This document shows positions 1 to 9,940 of a stretch of 64,000 nt of DNA, piece by piece. Within the stretch, counting starts at the first letter, position 1, and every line of letters starts with the position of its first letter. This DNA comes from Basidiobolus meristosporus CBS 931.73 (lineage: Eukaryota > Basidiobolomycota > Basidiobolomycetes > Basidiobolales > Basidiobolaceae), in NCBI GenBank assembly GCA_002104905.1, contig MCFE01000329.1, positions 1 to 64,000 of the forward strand, written 5' to 3'. The notes under the pieces were generated by a model. It had not been told where the DNA came from. It made no database searches and saw only the letters and a list, made by a program, of their open reading frames with translations. The translations under genes were made by a program, and so were the position numbers.

Positions 1-215
1 CTTTTCACCTTTAAAAAATTAGAATATTATGCTCTGCTGCCTGAATCTTTGGGCTGAATCAGTGCTTAGTCAAGTAAGTCAGTTGCTGATTAGCCTAATA
101 GTATATCAGAGTTATGTATGAAATTGGTATCATTGTTCAGCAGATTAATCAGCAGGTCCTTATTGGACAGATATAGACATAAAAGTAAGTTCAAGTTTGG
201 TGACAATGATACAGC

Positions 216-525
216 TGTTACAAGTCTTAGTATAAGAGTTGTAGAGGAATAGGGAGTTTAGCTAGTATTGTATTCACTAAAACTTGAACTATTCTTCATT
301 GAGGTTCCAGCAGCTCCATATATACATATTTGCCAGATCAATTGCTCACTAATTGTATATCCTAATGTAAGTTGTGGCTAATGATTCATTTGATTGCATC
401 ATCATGACCCAATGAGATCCTACTTGATATATCTACTCCTGTATGCTAAGGATCTGCTGATTCATCTGCTGACTAATGCTACTGATTTGATTGATAAAAC
501 TGAAATACTGACTTGGCTAAATATA
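216..525 (+). repeat. Truncated LTR of gypsy family A
   Basis: Starts TGTTACAAGTC and is clearly homologous to the complete family A LTRs at 13068-13430 and 17437-17799, but the last ~45 bp are missing or too diverged to recognise. It is followed directly by a decayed gag zinc knuckle, so most of gag has been deleted. The bases before it (1-215) are AT-rich and show nothing I can name. Confidence 0.75.
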
Positions 526-1870
526 CAGAAGCAGTGCCAATAGAAATAGACACTATGCAGAACAATCCCACCTTAGAAGTATGTAAGAAGAAAGGATCTT
601 GCCTTAATTGCCACTAGCAAGGACATATTGCAAAGTGCTGCCCTCAAAGAGGAATTGGACACCAGTCAACAAGACCTTCAGCTGCATTGAAGCACTTAAG
701 CATAGTAACATAGAGGACAAACACAAAGAGGACTTAGAATTCACCTTCCATTTGTCATCAAACTCAGGAAAGCTATTATACTGAATGGAGTAATCAATGG
801 AGTACCTGCCAAGACTATGGTTGACTGAGGAGCATCATATAAGAATATGTCAAAGCAATTTGCCTTGAAAGCTGGAATTAACTCAGAACCCTCCAAATCA
901 ACTTCAGTTTCAAAAGCTGATGGAAGTTCTCACATAATCAGCAGTTATGTTCAGCCAGTGAGGACAAAGAGCAATGACTATGTAGCAGACCATAGGCCAG
1001 TACCCACAAAGATCCAGACTCTTTTGAAGGAATGTTCAGGTACATTTCCAGATGAGCTTGTTATCATACTACCAGTCAGAGACATGAAATATAGTATTGA
1101 CATGGGAGATAGCTCACTGTTGGGTAGGGCACCTTACCAAATGGGTTCATTGGAACTGAAATAGATGGAGAGACAAATAGATCAGTTATTGGAGCCAGGA
1201 TAAATCAGACTTAGCATGTCACCTTGGGGAGCACCAGGGCTTTTGTGAATCAGAAGGAAGGAACACTTAGGATGTGCAGTGACAACAGAGCCCCTGACTC
1301 AGCTATCATGAAGAATCAGAACCTCATACCTTAGATTGCTGAGCCTTTGGACAAACTCAATGGAGCCACCATATCAGCAAGATTGACCTCATATTAGAAA
1401 CAATGAGCTTAGGGTGAAACCAATAGTCATCCCTAAGACATTACACTACACTACAATTGCCATTTCACTTGGTGTATAGATGCGTAGCAAGGATTCCAGT
1501 AAGTCTCATATAATCAATGCTTGCAGACATCTTGAAGGATGAGCTCAGTCAGCTAAGTAGACACTAGCAGGTGAGATAAGGAGGTTAAGAGGCACAGACC
1601 AAATTTTTAAAGAGTGCCAAGACAACATAGCAGAGATTTGATGTGACTATATCACCCAAAGCATTGACAGTTGTGGTCTTTGGGTTTCTGAGTAACAACA
1701 AGCAGAAGAAACTTGAGCTACAATGGACAGGACCTTATTTGATCATCTGAGAATATGTATTTGCAACTTCCCAACTAATAGACAAGCAAGTTAACATCAG
1801 AGAAGATTTAGCTCACAGAGACCAACTTATGCTTGCAGGGCTTACCAACAAATATTTGATATAGGTAGTG
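526..1870 (+). pseudogene. Internally deleted gypsy family A relic
   Basis: A decayed copy of the family A internal region on the plus strand. A CCHC zinc-knuckle remnant lies near 595-640, with a TAG inside it. Protease-proximal sequence lies at 700-900. The longest open piece (847-1164, 105 aa) matches the start of the family A reverse transcriptase, with the MSPLELKEM-like segment ending in a stop. Integrase C-terminal sequence appears near 1690-1810. Stops and indels are frequent and large parts of RT, RNase H and integrase are absent, so it cannot encode a working polyprotein. Identity was judged by comparison with the copy at 13068-17799. Confidence 0.7.
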
Positions 1871-2120
1871 TCAAGGTTGTGTCACATATAAGACAAGCCC
1901 CTACAGATCAGTTCACTGCACACTTATATATCATCTGTAACACCAGTACAGCTCTCTGAACTGTTTTACTGCTACTCTATTTTCTCATGCTAGCTACTTC
2001 TTCTTTTTTGATAGCCAAAATCAGGGATTTACTTGCTCAACAGAAAAATCAGATATTTTAGGACAAATCAGGTAGCTTGGGCAGTGGTGCCGATGCCAAT
2101 TGGGGGTTCACAGCTTTAGG
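1860..2120. repeat. Dispersed repeat R2, copy 1
   Basis: This stretch recurs in inverted orientation at about 19910-20170. Shared landmarks are the GTTGTGTCACA block, the ACACCAGTACAGCT block and the block around CCCCCAATTGG. Divergence is high. The arrangement (promoter-like AT-rich end, no coding potential, dispersed) suggests an old LTR of a family whose body is not in this window; that is inference. Confidence 0.5.
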
Positions 2121-2309
2121 ATACTCTAGACCTGTCCACAATTGACATACTCTCCAGTTAAAATGCCAGTGACCAAAATTGTAAGTATCAGCATAATTCC
2201 AAGTATTATATGCACTTACTTACATGTAGATTAAAGAAACAAATCCAAGTAGCAGACTTAACCTGCCATAAAAGTGGGTGCACATGATATGCAAGTATTT
2301 CAAGTTGGC

Positions 2310-2832
2310 ATTATCATCTGTTCCAACATCATTGTATCAAATTGTAACTTAATTTGCATGATTAACACATATGATGCAACACTGTCCTAGAGAAATCTTG
2401 CCTACGGGAAGTTGTTGTGGGAGTTTTTGGGTTACCATCACATCCTCAACAGTAGTTGGTACACCCACATATTCCATTTCATCCACCAGCAGAGTCAAAC
2501 TGTATATTAGATCTTTCATTTCTTCTCCTGGCAGCATCTGTGTAGTGAAGAATACTTGTCTATGATTTGTTTTCTTGTCAGCTGAACATGACTGGTAAGT
2601 GTCTTCTAATGCCCTCAAAGCATTCTTTACTATCTTTGCTCTTGAGCATTGAATTAGCAACTTGTCTTTGACATTAAGGCAAATAGAGTTGAAGGAACTT
2701 AGTTCTTTCTGCTAGTACTTTATGCTTTCTTCCCCTACATTTTGAGAGGTGCATCCTACTCCATGACAATATACAAAAGGCCTCTTTTGTGTAGCAGCAT
2801 CTTTATCTTCCCCTTTCACACATGGTTGTCAG
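2310..2832 (-). pseudogene. Copia family D gag fragment
   Basis: The minus-strand reading matches the gag of the family D element at 39938-40712, including the stretch LIQCSRAK, the DTYQSCSA block and the MLPGEEMK block. It has stops and small indels. It is the outer half of a D element split by the copia C insertion: the other half (gag start plus LTR) resumes at 8269, and the junction bears the 5-bp duplication GTCAG/GTTAG. Between 2121 and 2310 I see nothing I can assign. Confidence 0.75.
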
Positions 2833-3201
2833 TGTTGCAATTTAAGAAGTGATTTGGATATAAGGAACTTATCAAGAAATAGTGATAATAGTTGAACTGT
2901 TGTTTATTCATAAAGAAGCTCAGTATTTATACCTTTGTAGAAGTAATACAGCTGCAACACTAAGTAGGGAGGGTTTCTCAATATTCAGGAGCATTCTGTA
3001 ACAGTTTCAGGGTTAGTACATAATGTTTAGTAATAGTGCTAATTTGATCCTGACTATAGAGGAATAATCATAAGATCATATATCTGGAGAAAGTGGCGAA
3101 GTTAAGGCAGTAAATGAGTCCTACAGTGACTAAGACTAGCCTAGAATTGTTAAGTAAATTTTTAGCTGCTGAATGATACCAAATAGTCCAATATTTCAAC
3201 A
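2833..3201 (-). repeat. 3' LTR of copia C
   Basis: 369 bp, read on the minus strand as TGTTGAAATATTGG...TTGCAACA. It is nearly identical to the 5' LTR at 7900-8268 and preceded on the element strand by the polypurine tract GAGGGGGAG. Confidence 0.93.
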
Positions 3202-3680
3202 CTCCCCCTCAACTAAATAAATTCTTAATCCCAATTTCTCTCTAAGGATCTCAAACTGTGGCCTAGCTAGTGGTTTTGTCAATACATCTGCCACCATTTT
3301 GTCAGTTGGGCAGTAAACCAGCTCCACTAAGTTATTTTCTACAGCTTCCCCCACAAAGTGATGCTGTATATCAATGTGCTTAGTTCTGGCATGATTAGTA
3401 GGATCTCTAGCTAATGAAATACAACTTTGATTATCCTTGTAAATACATGTTGGTTCACCTGTATTAAAACCTAAGTCTTTGAGTAATTCCATAGCCATAT
3501 AGCCTCCTTAGCTGCTTGACATGCTGCCATATATTTGGCTTCAGTTGTACATAGTGCCACAGTTGGTTGTTTCTTGCAATTCCATGTAATAGCTGCACCA
3601 GCATAAAGAAATACATAGCCTGTGGTAGAGCGTCTGTCAATCAGATCCCTACCCCAATCTGAATCACTATAACCATCAAA
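3196..3680 (-). pseudogene. Copia C RNase H region
   Basis: C-terminal RNase H of the copia C polyprotein. The piece at 3196-3498 holds the copia hallmarks IYKDNQSCISLA, ARTKHIDIQHHF and MVADVLTKPL. Upstream sequence at about 3500-3680 carries the SWNSKKQ-like segment but has frame breaks and a stop around 3500. RNase H would remove the RNA strand during reverse transcription. It belongs to the same broken reading unit as the RT to its right and is not an independent gene. Confidence 0.85.
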
Positions 3681-3683
3681 TTT

Positions 3684-5797
3684 TCACCTATTAGCTGCTC
3701 CAGAGTATTCCAGTACCATATTTATGGTACCTTGTAGATATCTGAAAATCCACTTAACTGCTGCAATTTGACCTGATCCATAATTCTGCATGAATTGACT
3801 GTCTATTCCAACTGCTATTGCAATATCTGGACGTGTAGACACCGTCAAGTATATTAGGCTACCAACCATTGATTGATAGGGAAAGTTTTGGTCCATATTT
3901 GAGCCGTTTTCATCTATAACTGGCTGAGATTTGCTTATTTTCAGGTTATTGTCCACAGGGGTTGCTGCAGGTTTGCAATTTTACATTTTGAAGCATCTAA
4001 GAATGTCCCTGATGTACTTAAACTGATTCTGCACAATTTTCTGCGTAGGTATGTCCAATTTGACCTCAATTCCAAGAAGATAGATCAATTTTCCAAGATC
4101 TTTCATCTCAAACTTGCTGAAGAGATCTGATTTCGTCTGTTTAAGTGCCTCTTGATCACTTGTAGCTATAATTAGGTTGTCCACATAAAGAACTAGGATG
4201 CTCACACCCTTTTTGAGCTGTTTCATATATATACAGTGATCTGCAGTGCTACAAGAGAACCCAATTTACTTTAGATATGTGTCAATCTTGTTATACCATG
4301 CTCTGGGTGCCTGCTTTAGCCCATACAATGATTTTCTAAGTTTGCACACCTTATGGGGGCCTTTTGGATTGGTAAAACCTTCTGGTTGCTCCATATATAA
4401 AATTACTTGCAAATCCCCAACTAGAAAGGCTGTTTTGACATCCATTTGGTGTAGATCTAGACTGTGTACAGCTGCCAGGGCTAGAACTGTCCTAATAGAG
4501 TTAAACTTGGCAACTGGAGCAAATGTTTCCTTAAAGTCAAGTCCCTGGATCTGGGAATAGACTTTAGCTACTAATCTAGCCTTGTACTTATCAACAGCAC
4601 CATTTGAGGTTATCTTGATCTTGTAGACCCATCTACATCCTGTTGGCTTTCTCCCATTTGGTAAATCTACCAGTTCCCACGTTTTTGCCTTGATAAGTGA
4701 TAGGTACTCCTCCTGCATGGCTTGTTGCCACTTAGTAGCATCTGGACCTTGCATTTCCTGTTCCAGATTCTGAGGTTCGGCACATAAGGCAAGATAAGCT
4801 TCTTCATGATCATTGGATGTCTGCCACCAGGATCCAGGGGCATTTCTTATTCTGGTAGATCTCCTAACTGGGATAACTAACCTAACCCTAATCTGTTCTG
4901 ATCTGGAACTGGTAGAAGTATCTTCCATCTCTGGCTGGATTTGGTACGTATCTTCTTCATTTGTGTTGATTGCATCATCAGGCAGCTGGCCAATGATTTC
5001 CGTGGCTTTCTGATCTGAATTCTCCTCAAATACAACGTCCCTGCTCTTGATCAGCTTCTGAATTTTGCCATCATACACTCTATACCCTTTAGTATCTTCA
5101 CAATACCCAAGAAAGATCCCTTTCCTACTCTTTGGTTCCAACTTTGAGTGTTTTTTGTCAGGGATATGATAAAAAACATCACTGCCAAAGATCCTGAGGT
5201 GCTGGAGATCTGGTTTTTTGCCTGTATATGCTTGAAAGGGTGTAGAATTACGTAGTGCTGTTGTTGGGCATCTGTTCTTGATGTATACAGCGGTAGCAAC
5301 AGATTCAGCCCAAAACTTGTAGTGCATTCCCTTATCATGTAGCATAGATCTTCCCATCTCTACTATTGTTCTATTTGCATGTTCTGCTACTCCATTTTGC
5401 TGTGGAGTATGAGGAACTGTGGCTTGTTGAAGTATACCAGTAGACAAGCATTATTTTGCCAACTCCTTTGAGCAGTATTCTGCTCCATTGTCACTTTGTA
5501 GTACCTTCAATTTACACCCAGTTTGTGTTTCTGCCATGTTCTTGAAGTGCTTAAACGTCTCTAAAGCTTTGTCCTTTGTTTCAAGGAAGTACACCCATGT
5601 ATATCTTGTCTTGTCATCAATAAACGTCACAAAGTATCTCTTGGCTCCAAAGGCCAGTGTTCTCATGGGGCCACATATGTCTGAGTGTACAACAGCCAAT
5701 ATTTTGGTGGTATTGATGCCTTCTGAGCTCTTGAAACGTTGCCTAGCTTGTTTGCCATATGAACATCCCTTACAAACATTCAGTTTGATTGGAATTG
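3684..5797 (-). pseudogene. Copia C integrase and reverse transcriptase
   Basis: Reads right to left. The integrase core has HSDICGP (first Asp), QSDNGAEY (second Asp) and NGVAEHANR (Glu), so the D,D,E triad is visible, but a stop near 5450 splits the second Asp from the Glu. RT follows from about 4700 with KPTGCRWVYK, KARLVAK and HQMDVKTAF. The active site reads YVDN instead of YVDD, a G-to-A change that should abolish catalysis. Further frame breaks lie near 4240, 3970 and 3680. Without the foldback insertion the frame runs straight from the pre-integrase zinc region into integrase, which fixes the insertion point. Confidence 0.9.
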
Positions 5798-5800
5798 AGT

Positions 5801-6534
5801 AGACTTGTTCCGTTGGATAGTGCCACATTGAGCCATGAGTGCCAAATAGTGCCATAGTGTGCCTGAGAGTCATAGCAGACCTAAACTTGGCCACAGAGTG
5901 TGACATATAGTTCTGCATATTCATGCAAAGCAGCCCCTGTGTTTCACCTACAGTGCAGGAGAAAATCAATTTTTTAACCTTTTTTTTGGGATCAAAATTG
6001 TGCATGACATAACAGAGCACAGACAGACTGAAGATATACATCTGGTACACAATACCCATGGCACTCTAAATTTAGCCCCACTGGCTTGTAGCATGTCACA
6101 AAAATGCATGGCACTATCTTGGTCCACTGGTACTATCTGGCACTATAAGTGCTTTGTATAGGTTTTACTTTAGGGCTAATATTTAAATATAGTGCCAGAT
6201 AGTACCAGTGGACCAAGATAGTGCCATGCATTTTTGTGACATGCTACAAGCCAGTGGGGCTAAATTTAGAGTGCCATGGGTATTGTGTACCAGATGTATA
6301 TCTTCAGTCTGTCTGTGCTCTGTTATGTCATGCACAATTTTGATCCCAAAAAAAAGGTTAAAAAATTGATTTTCTCCTGCACTGTAGGTGAAACACAGGG
6401 GCTGCTTTGCATGAATATGCAGAACTATATGTCACACTCTGTGGCCAAGTTTAGGTCTGCTATGACTCTCAGGCACACTATGGCACTATTTGGCACTCAT
6501 GGCTCAATGTGGCACTATCCAACGGAACAAGTCT
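5801..6534. mobile_element. Palindromic foldback element, copy 1
   Basis: 734 bp made of two 347-bp arms (5801-6147 and 6188-6534) in almost perfect inverted repeat around a 40-bp AT-rich spacer. Termini are AGACTTGTTCC and its complement. Flanks are AGT/AGT (5798-5800, 6535-6537). Removing the element and one AGT restores a continuous copia reading frame (LGLRY then SIPIKLN), which supports a 3-bp target duplication. Each arm has several copies of the motif GTGCCA near both its outer and inner ends. The same 86-codon frame can be read outward on both strands, a consequence of the palindrome. No transposase is encoded, so it must be moved by a partner. Confidence 0.88.
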
Positions 6535-7863
6535 AGTATCTTAGGCCCAAAACAAGCTGATTTTTCACCAATTGGCTCATTTTCTGTTCCCCTATGTGTC
6601 CTAGCCTCCTATGCCATGTCTCCCAGTTGGTTTCATCAGTTTCAGCAATGTTGACATACTCAGGTACAATGATCTTGCATTGTAACTTGTATATATTGTG
6701 ATCTCTGATTCCCAAAGCTAATTTTTGTCCATTTTCACTCAATATTGAGCAGCTCAGCTTAGTAAAAACAAATTTCAGTCCCTGAGTAGTTGCTTTACTG
6801 ATTGAGAGTAGGTTCTTAGCTATTCCAGGTACATAGAGTATGTCAGTCAGTTTTGCTGTTGTTGCCCCTGAGTTATCACTCATATTTAGTTGTATAGACC
6901 CACTGGCAGTAGCTTCCAATGCAGAGTTATCTCCCAGATAAACCTTTCCTACGGGAATAGTCTTTAAGTTGCTGAACCAATCCTTTATACCACAAATATG
7001 CTGTGATGCTCCAGAGTCAATATACCATTCATTACTTTGGTTACTTGCACTCTCTTGTACAGTTACAAATAGCAGTTCATCAGTAGTTATATGGTTTGCC
7101 TGCTCTAGCTTCTGTTTTTTGTCTGCTTGTTTCTTCTTGCATTCTCTTGCCCAGTGTCCTGGCTTCTTACAGTAGTTACAACAGCCAGGTTTTCTTTGGT
7201 TTTGTTGCTTTCCCTTCTTTTCTGTATACCTTTCTGAGCTGAATAAAGCATTATCTTCAATTTTCTCTGCTTGATCATTACGTCTGAGTTCTTCATGGAG
7301 AGGTCTTCCTTTGACATAGTCTAAAGTCAAGTTGTCTTCTCTGCTTTCAAAAGAAAGTATGAGTGGCTCATACTTGTCTGGTAGGCTGCAAAGCAGACAG
7401 AGTAACTTTTCTTCATCATCTACACCAGCATTAATACTGTAAAGTTCTTCTGCAAGTGTCTCCATTCTGGTAATGAGTTGTAGCATGTCATCATCTGGCT
7501 TTTTTCTCATGTTGAAGAACTTTTGTTTCAAATAAAGCTTGCTTGATACTAACTTTGCTCTAAAGATCTTCTCTAAGGATTCCCATGCTGCTTTGGCAGT
7601 ATTTGAGGCATGGATTTGTCCAATGAAGGAGTCTTGCACATTGATGCATATGGCATTGAAGGCCATTCTCTCCTTCTCTTGAAATTTCTCCACATCTTCT
7701 GCTGTTCCTTTTGGCTCAACTTCCTTTCCCGTTATTATGTTCCAAAGCTTTCTTTCCTCAAGGTGGATCTGCATCTTGATTCTCTAAAGTCTGTAGTTCT
7801 TCCTATCAAACCCCTTCTTTACAGCAAGATGCTTGTATTGCTTTGTTTGCTGGTAGAAGGCAT
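6535..7863 (-). pseudogene. Copia C gag and protease
   Basis: Element-strand order: probable start ATG at 7863, then two early stops (one a TGG-to-TAG change where W is expected in YRLW), then an open stretch from 7774. It contains the UBN2-type gag segment (AWESLEKIF, LKQKFFNMR), a zinc knuckle CCNYCKKPGHWAREC (CX2CX4HX4C, near 7130-7190), the aspartic protease motif WYIDSGASQHICG near 6985-7030 and the pre-integrase segment WHRRLGHIG near 6600. Gag would form the particle; the protease would cut the polyprotein. The frame ends at the foldback insertion. Confidence 0.88.
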
Positions 7864-7886
7864 CTTTAGAATAGATTAAGGCAATT

Positions 7887-7899
7887 GGGGCTCATAATC
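7887..7899 (-). other. Primer-binding site of copia C (initiator tRNA-Met, internal)
   Basis: Plus-strand text GGGGCTCATAATC lies directly against the 5' LTR. It resembles the anticodon stem-loop of fungal initiator tRNA-Met (GGGCUCAUAACCC in yeast), not a tRNA 3' end. The element strand is therefore complementary to the internal half of that tRNA, the priming mode known for Drosophila copia and yeast Ty5. Confidence 0.75.
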
Positions 7900-8268
7900 T
7901 GTTCTAATTTAAGAAGTGATTTGGATATAAGGAACTTATCAGGAAATAGTGATAATTGTTGAACTGTTGTTTATTCATAAAGAAGCTCAGTATATATACC
8001 GTTGTAGAAGTAATACAGCTGCAACACTAAGTAGGGAGGGTTTCTCAATATTCAGGAGCATTCTGTAACAGTTTCAGGGTTAGTGCATAATGTTTGGTAA
8101 TAGTGCTAATTTGATCCTGACTATAGAGGAATAATCATAAGATCATATATCTGGAGAAAGTGGCAAAGTTAAGGCAGTAAGTGAGCCGTACAGTGACTAA
8201 GACTGGCCTAGAATTGTTAAGTAAATTTTTAGCTGCTGAATGATACCAAATAGTCCAATATTTCAACA
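7900..8268 (-). repeat. 5' LTR of copia C
   Basis: 369 bp, the same length as the partner at 2833-3201 and differing at only a few bases. This LTR would hold the promoter of the element. Confidence 0.93.
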
Positions 8269-8707
8269 GTTAGATCCTTCCAACTGTTCAGCATAGTTAA
8301 GATTCCAGTAATAACAGTAGTGGACATTGCCCAGAGTGACAGCCTGGGGCTCATGTCCTATTGTAAGTGCCTTGGAGATATTGGAAGTGACTGGGAGAAC
8401 AAGTAGATTTTGTGGTTTTCACTCAATGAATTGATGAATGTTAAGCTGTAGCTTATGCTGTACATAGTCTTGGAATAAATAAAACACATAGAGTAGGTGT
8501 AGGAAGGTCCCAAGAACATGTGCTCAGAATTTGCGGCTGTTTGGACAACTTTCAGAACTTTCATGTTTTGGGTCCCTGCTATCTTGATGGAAATATTCCC
8601 AGTAAGTCCCAACAAGGATCTTGGTCAGTATTCTTTGGATTCAAAGGTAATGACCTAACTGACCAAGCTAGGTGAATATTTAGGTGGAACTTCAAATTTT
8701 TACTACA
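8269..8707 (-). repeat. Copia family D relic: gag start, primer site and 5' LTR
   Basis: Continuation of the D fragment at 2310-2832 beyond the copia C insertion. It holds the first gag codons, the tRNA-like primer site GGGGCTCATGTCC (8346-8358) and a family D LTR (8359-8707) whose first base pair has decayed from TG to TA. The ATG inside the primer site is in frame with the gag ATG, as in two other D copies. Confidence 0.75.
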
Positions 8708-9232
8708 GAAGAAACTACAATTCACCTAGCTGTTGTTAATGACTGCAGCTTGTGCAGCATACCCTGGCATACTACAGTGGGGCAAGTCTATAATATACAC
8801 AATTGGTATGGGCTTTTTGGAACTGAAGAATTATATAGCCTTTTAAGTACCAGTGCTTGATGGCCCAGAATAAAACAGGATTTTGAAAAGCTAGTATTTT
8901 CACTTAAACTGCCAATTCAACCAGGGCCAATCACAGAATATTGCCAGACTGTTCCCATCAGAACTTGCCAGACCAATTGAGAGATGGAGAGTTGACTCTA
9001 CTGGATGACAGCCCACCACTAGAAAATGCAATAGGTGGATCTTTGTAGCTATTGACCGTGCAATCAAGTGGCCACTTGCTAAAGCTATACCAGTAGTCAT
9101 CAGCAATAAACCACAGGTATTGCCTACCATGAAATTTGGATGATGTTAGGATATTGCATAGAAATCTTGTTTGGTTGAGAAGCAAACTTTATGGCAAGGA
9201 CACTGGTAACTACCAGTCAATGAAGCAGATCA
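8708..9232 (+). pseudogene. Gypsy family A integrase relic, left part
   Basis: Decayed plus-strand integrase. The clearest segment, near 8975-9090, reads ERWRVDSTG, then a stop, then RKCNRWIFVAIDRAIKWP. This matches ERWGIDFIG and RKCNHWILVAIDHATKWP in the family A element at 13749-14687. The first catalytic Asp region is recognisable. It continues at 9587 after a solo LTR. Confidence 0.7.
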
Positions 9233-9581
9233 TGTTGCAATTTAGCAAGGGTATTGGATATAAGGAACCTATCACAAAATAATGATAATAGTGAAACTGT
9301 TGTTTGTCCATAAAGAAGCTCAGTACCTATACCCTGGTAGAAGTAATACAACTGTAACACTAAGTAAGGAGGGTTTCTCAATATTATGGAGCATTCTCTA
9401 ACAGTTTCAGGGTTGGTACATAATGACTGGAGAAAGTGCTAATTTAATCATTACTATAGGGATCTGAAGAAAGTGGCAGAGTCAGGGCTGCAAGTTAGTC
9501 CTACTGTAACCAACACTAGTCCGCAATTGTTAAGTAAATATCTTGCTGCTGAATGATGCCAAATAGCTCAATATTTCAACA
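9233..9581 (-). repeat. Solo LTR of copia family C
   Basis: 349 bp matching the copia C LTR, with perfect 5-bp direct repeats GATCA on both sides (9228-9232 and 9582-9586). It splits the family A integrase relic. A solo LTR results from recombination between the two LTRs of a former full element. Confidence 0.9.
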
Positions 9582-9586
9582 GATCA

Positions 9587-9940
9587 TACACTTGAAAGCT
9601 TTGGCACACCACCCTACAACTAATAGAGTCACAGGGTGGTTTGATGGACAATATGACCAAATGCTGACCAAGAATGTAAATAGTACTGACAGTATATGAG
9701 ACAAGTGCATAGACCAAGCATTGCTTGCCTCCTGAGTTACAGTGCATGACACTACCCAACCATGGCCATTTTACCTAGCAAATGGATGTGAGCCAAGGAT
9801 TACAGGAGATCCCTCATAACCATAGCTCACATATACATTGGAGAACAAACTAAATCAGCTAAGCAGATGCCTGCAACTGGAACAAAGATGTCAAGCAGTG
9901 TGGTAGTGAAAGTCAAAGTGAGAGCCATGACAAGCACTTC
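9587..9940 (+). pseudogene. Gypsy family A integrase relic, right part
   Basis: Continues the integrase reading after the solo LTR with IRHLKALAHHPTTNR and later CEPRITGDP. These match IRHLKTLAYHPQTNG and CEPRIPGDL of the family A integrase. Internal stops are present. The order and frame confirm that the two parts were one gene before the LTR arrived. Confidence 0.7.

Larger units (their letters stand above)
2833..8268 (-). mobile_element. Ty1/copia retrotransposon, family C (full length, inactive)
   Basis: Complete element of 5436 bp on the minus strand, with two 369-bp LTRs. Target duplication is GTCAG (2828-2832) and GTTAG (8269-8273), one mismatch. Next to the 3' LTR there is a GAGGGGGAG polypurine tract. 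Next to the 5' LTR the primer site matches the anticodon arm of initiator tRNA-Met. Domain order is gag, CCHC knuckle, protease, integrase, RT, RNase H, which defines Ty1/copia. It is interrupted by a 734-bp foldback element (5801-6534). Stop codons, frame breaks and a changed RT active site make it non-autonomous. Confidence 0.93.

Noticed and set aside
847-1164. 105-codon frame as an intact small gene
   Set aside because: It is a fragment of gypsy A protease-RT with stops on both sides.
6276-6536. 86-codon frame in the right foldback arm, repeated on the other strand in the left arm
   Set aside because: It appears twice only because the element is a palindrome. It runs off the element end and has no domain.
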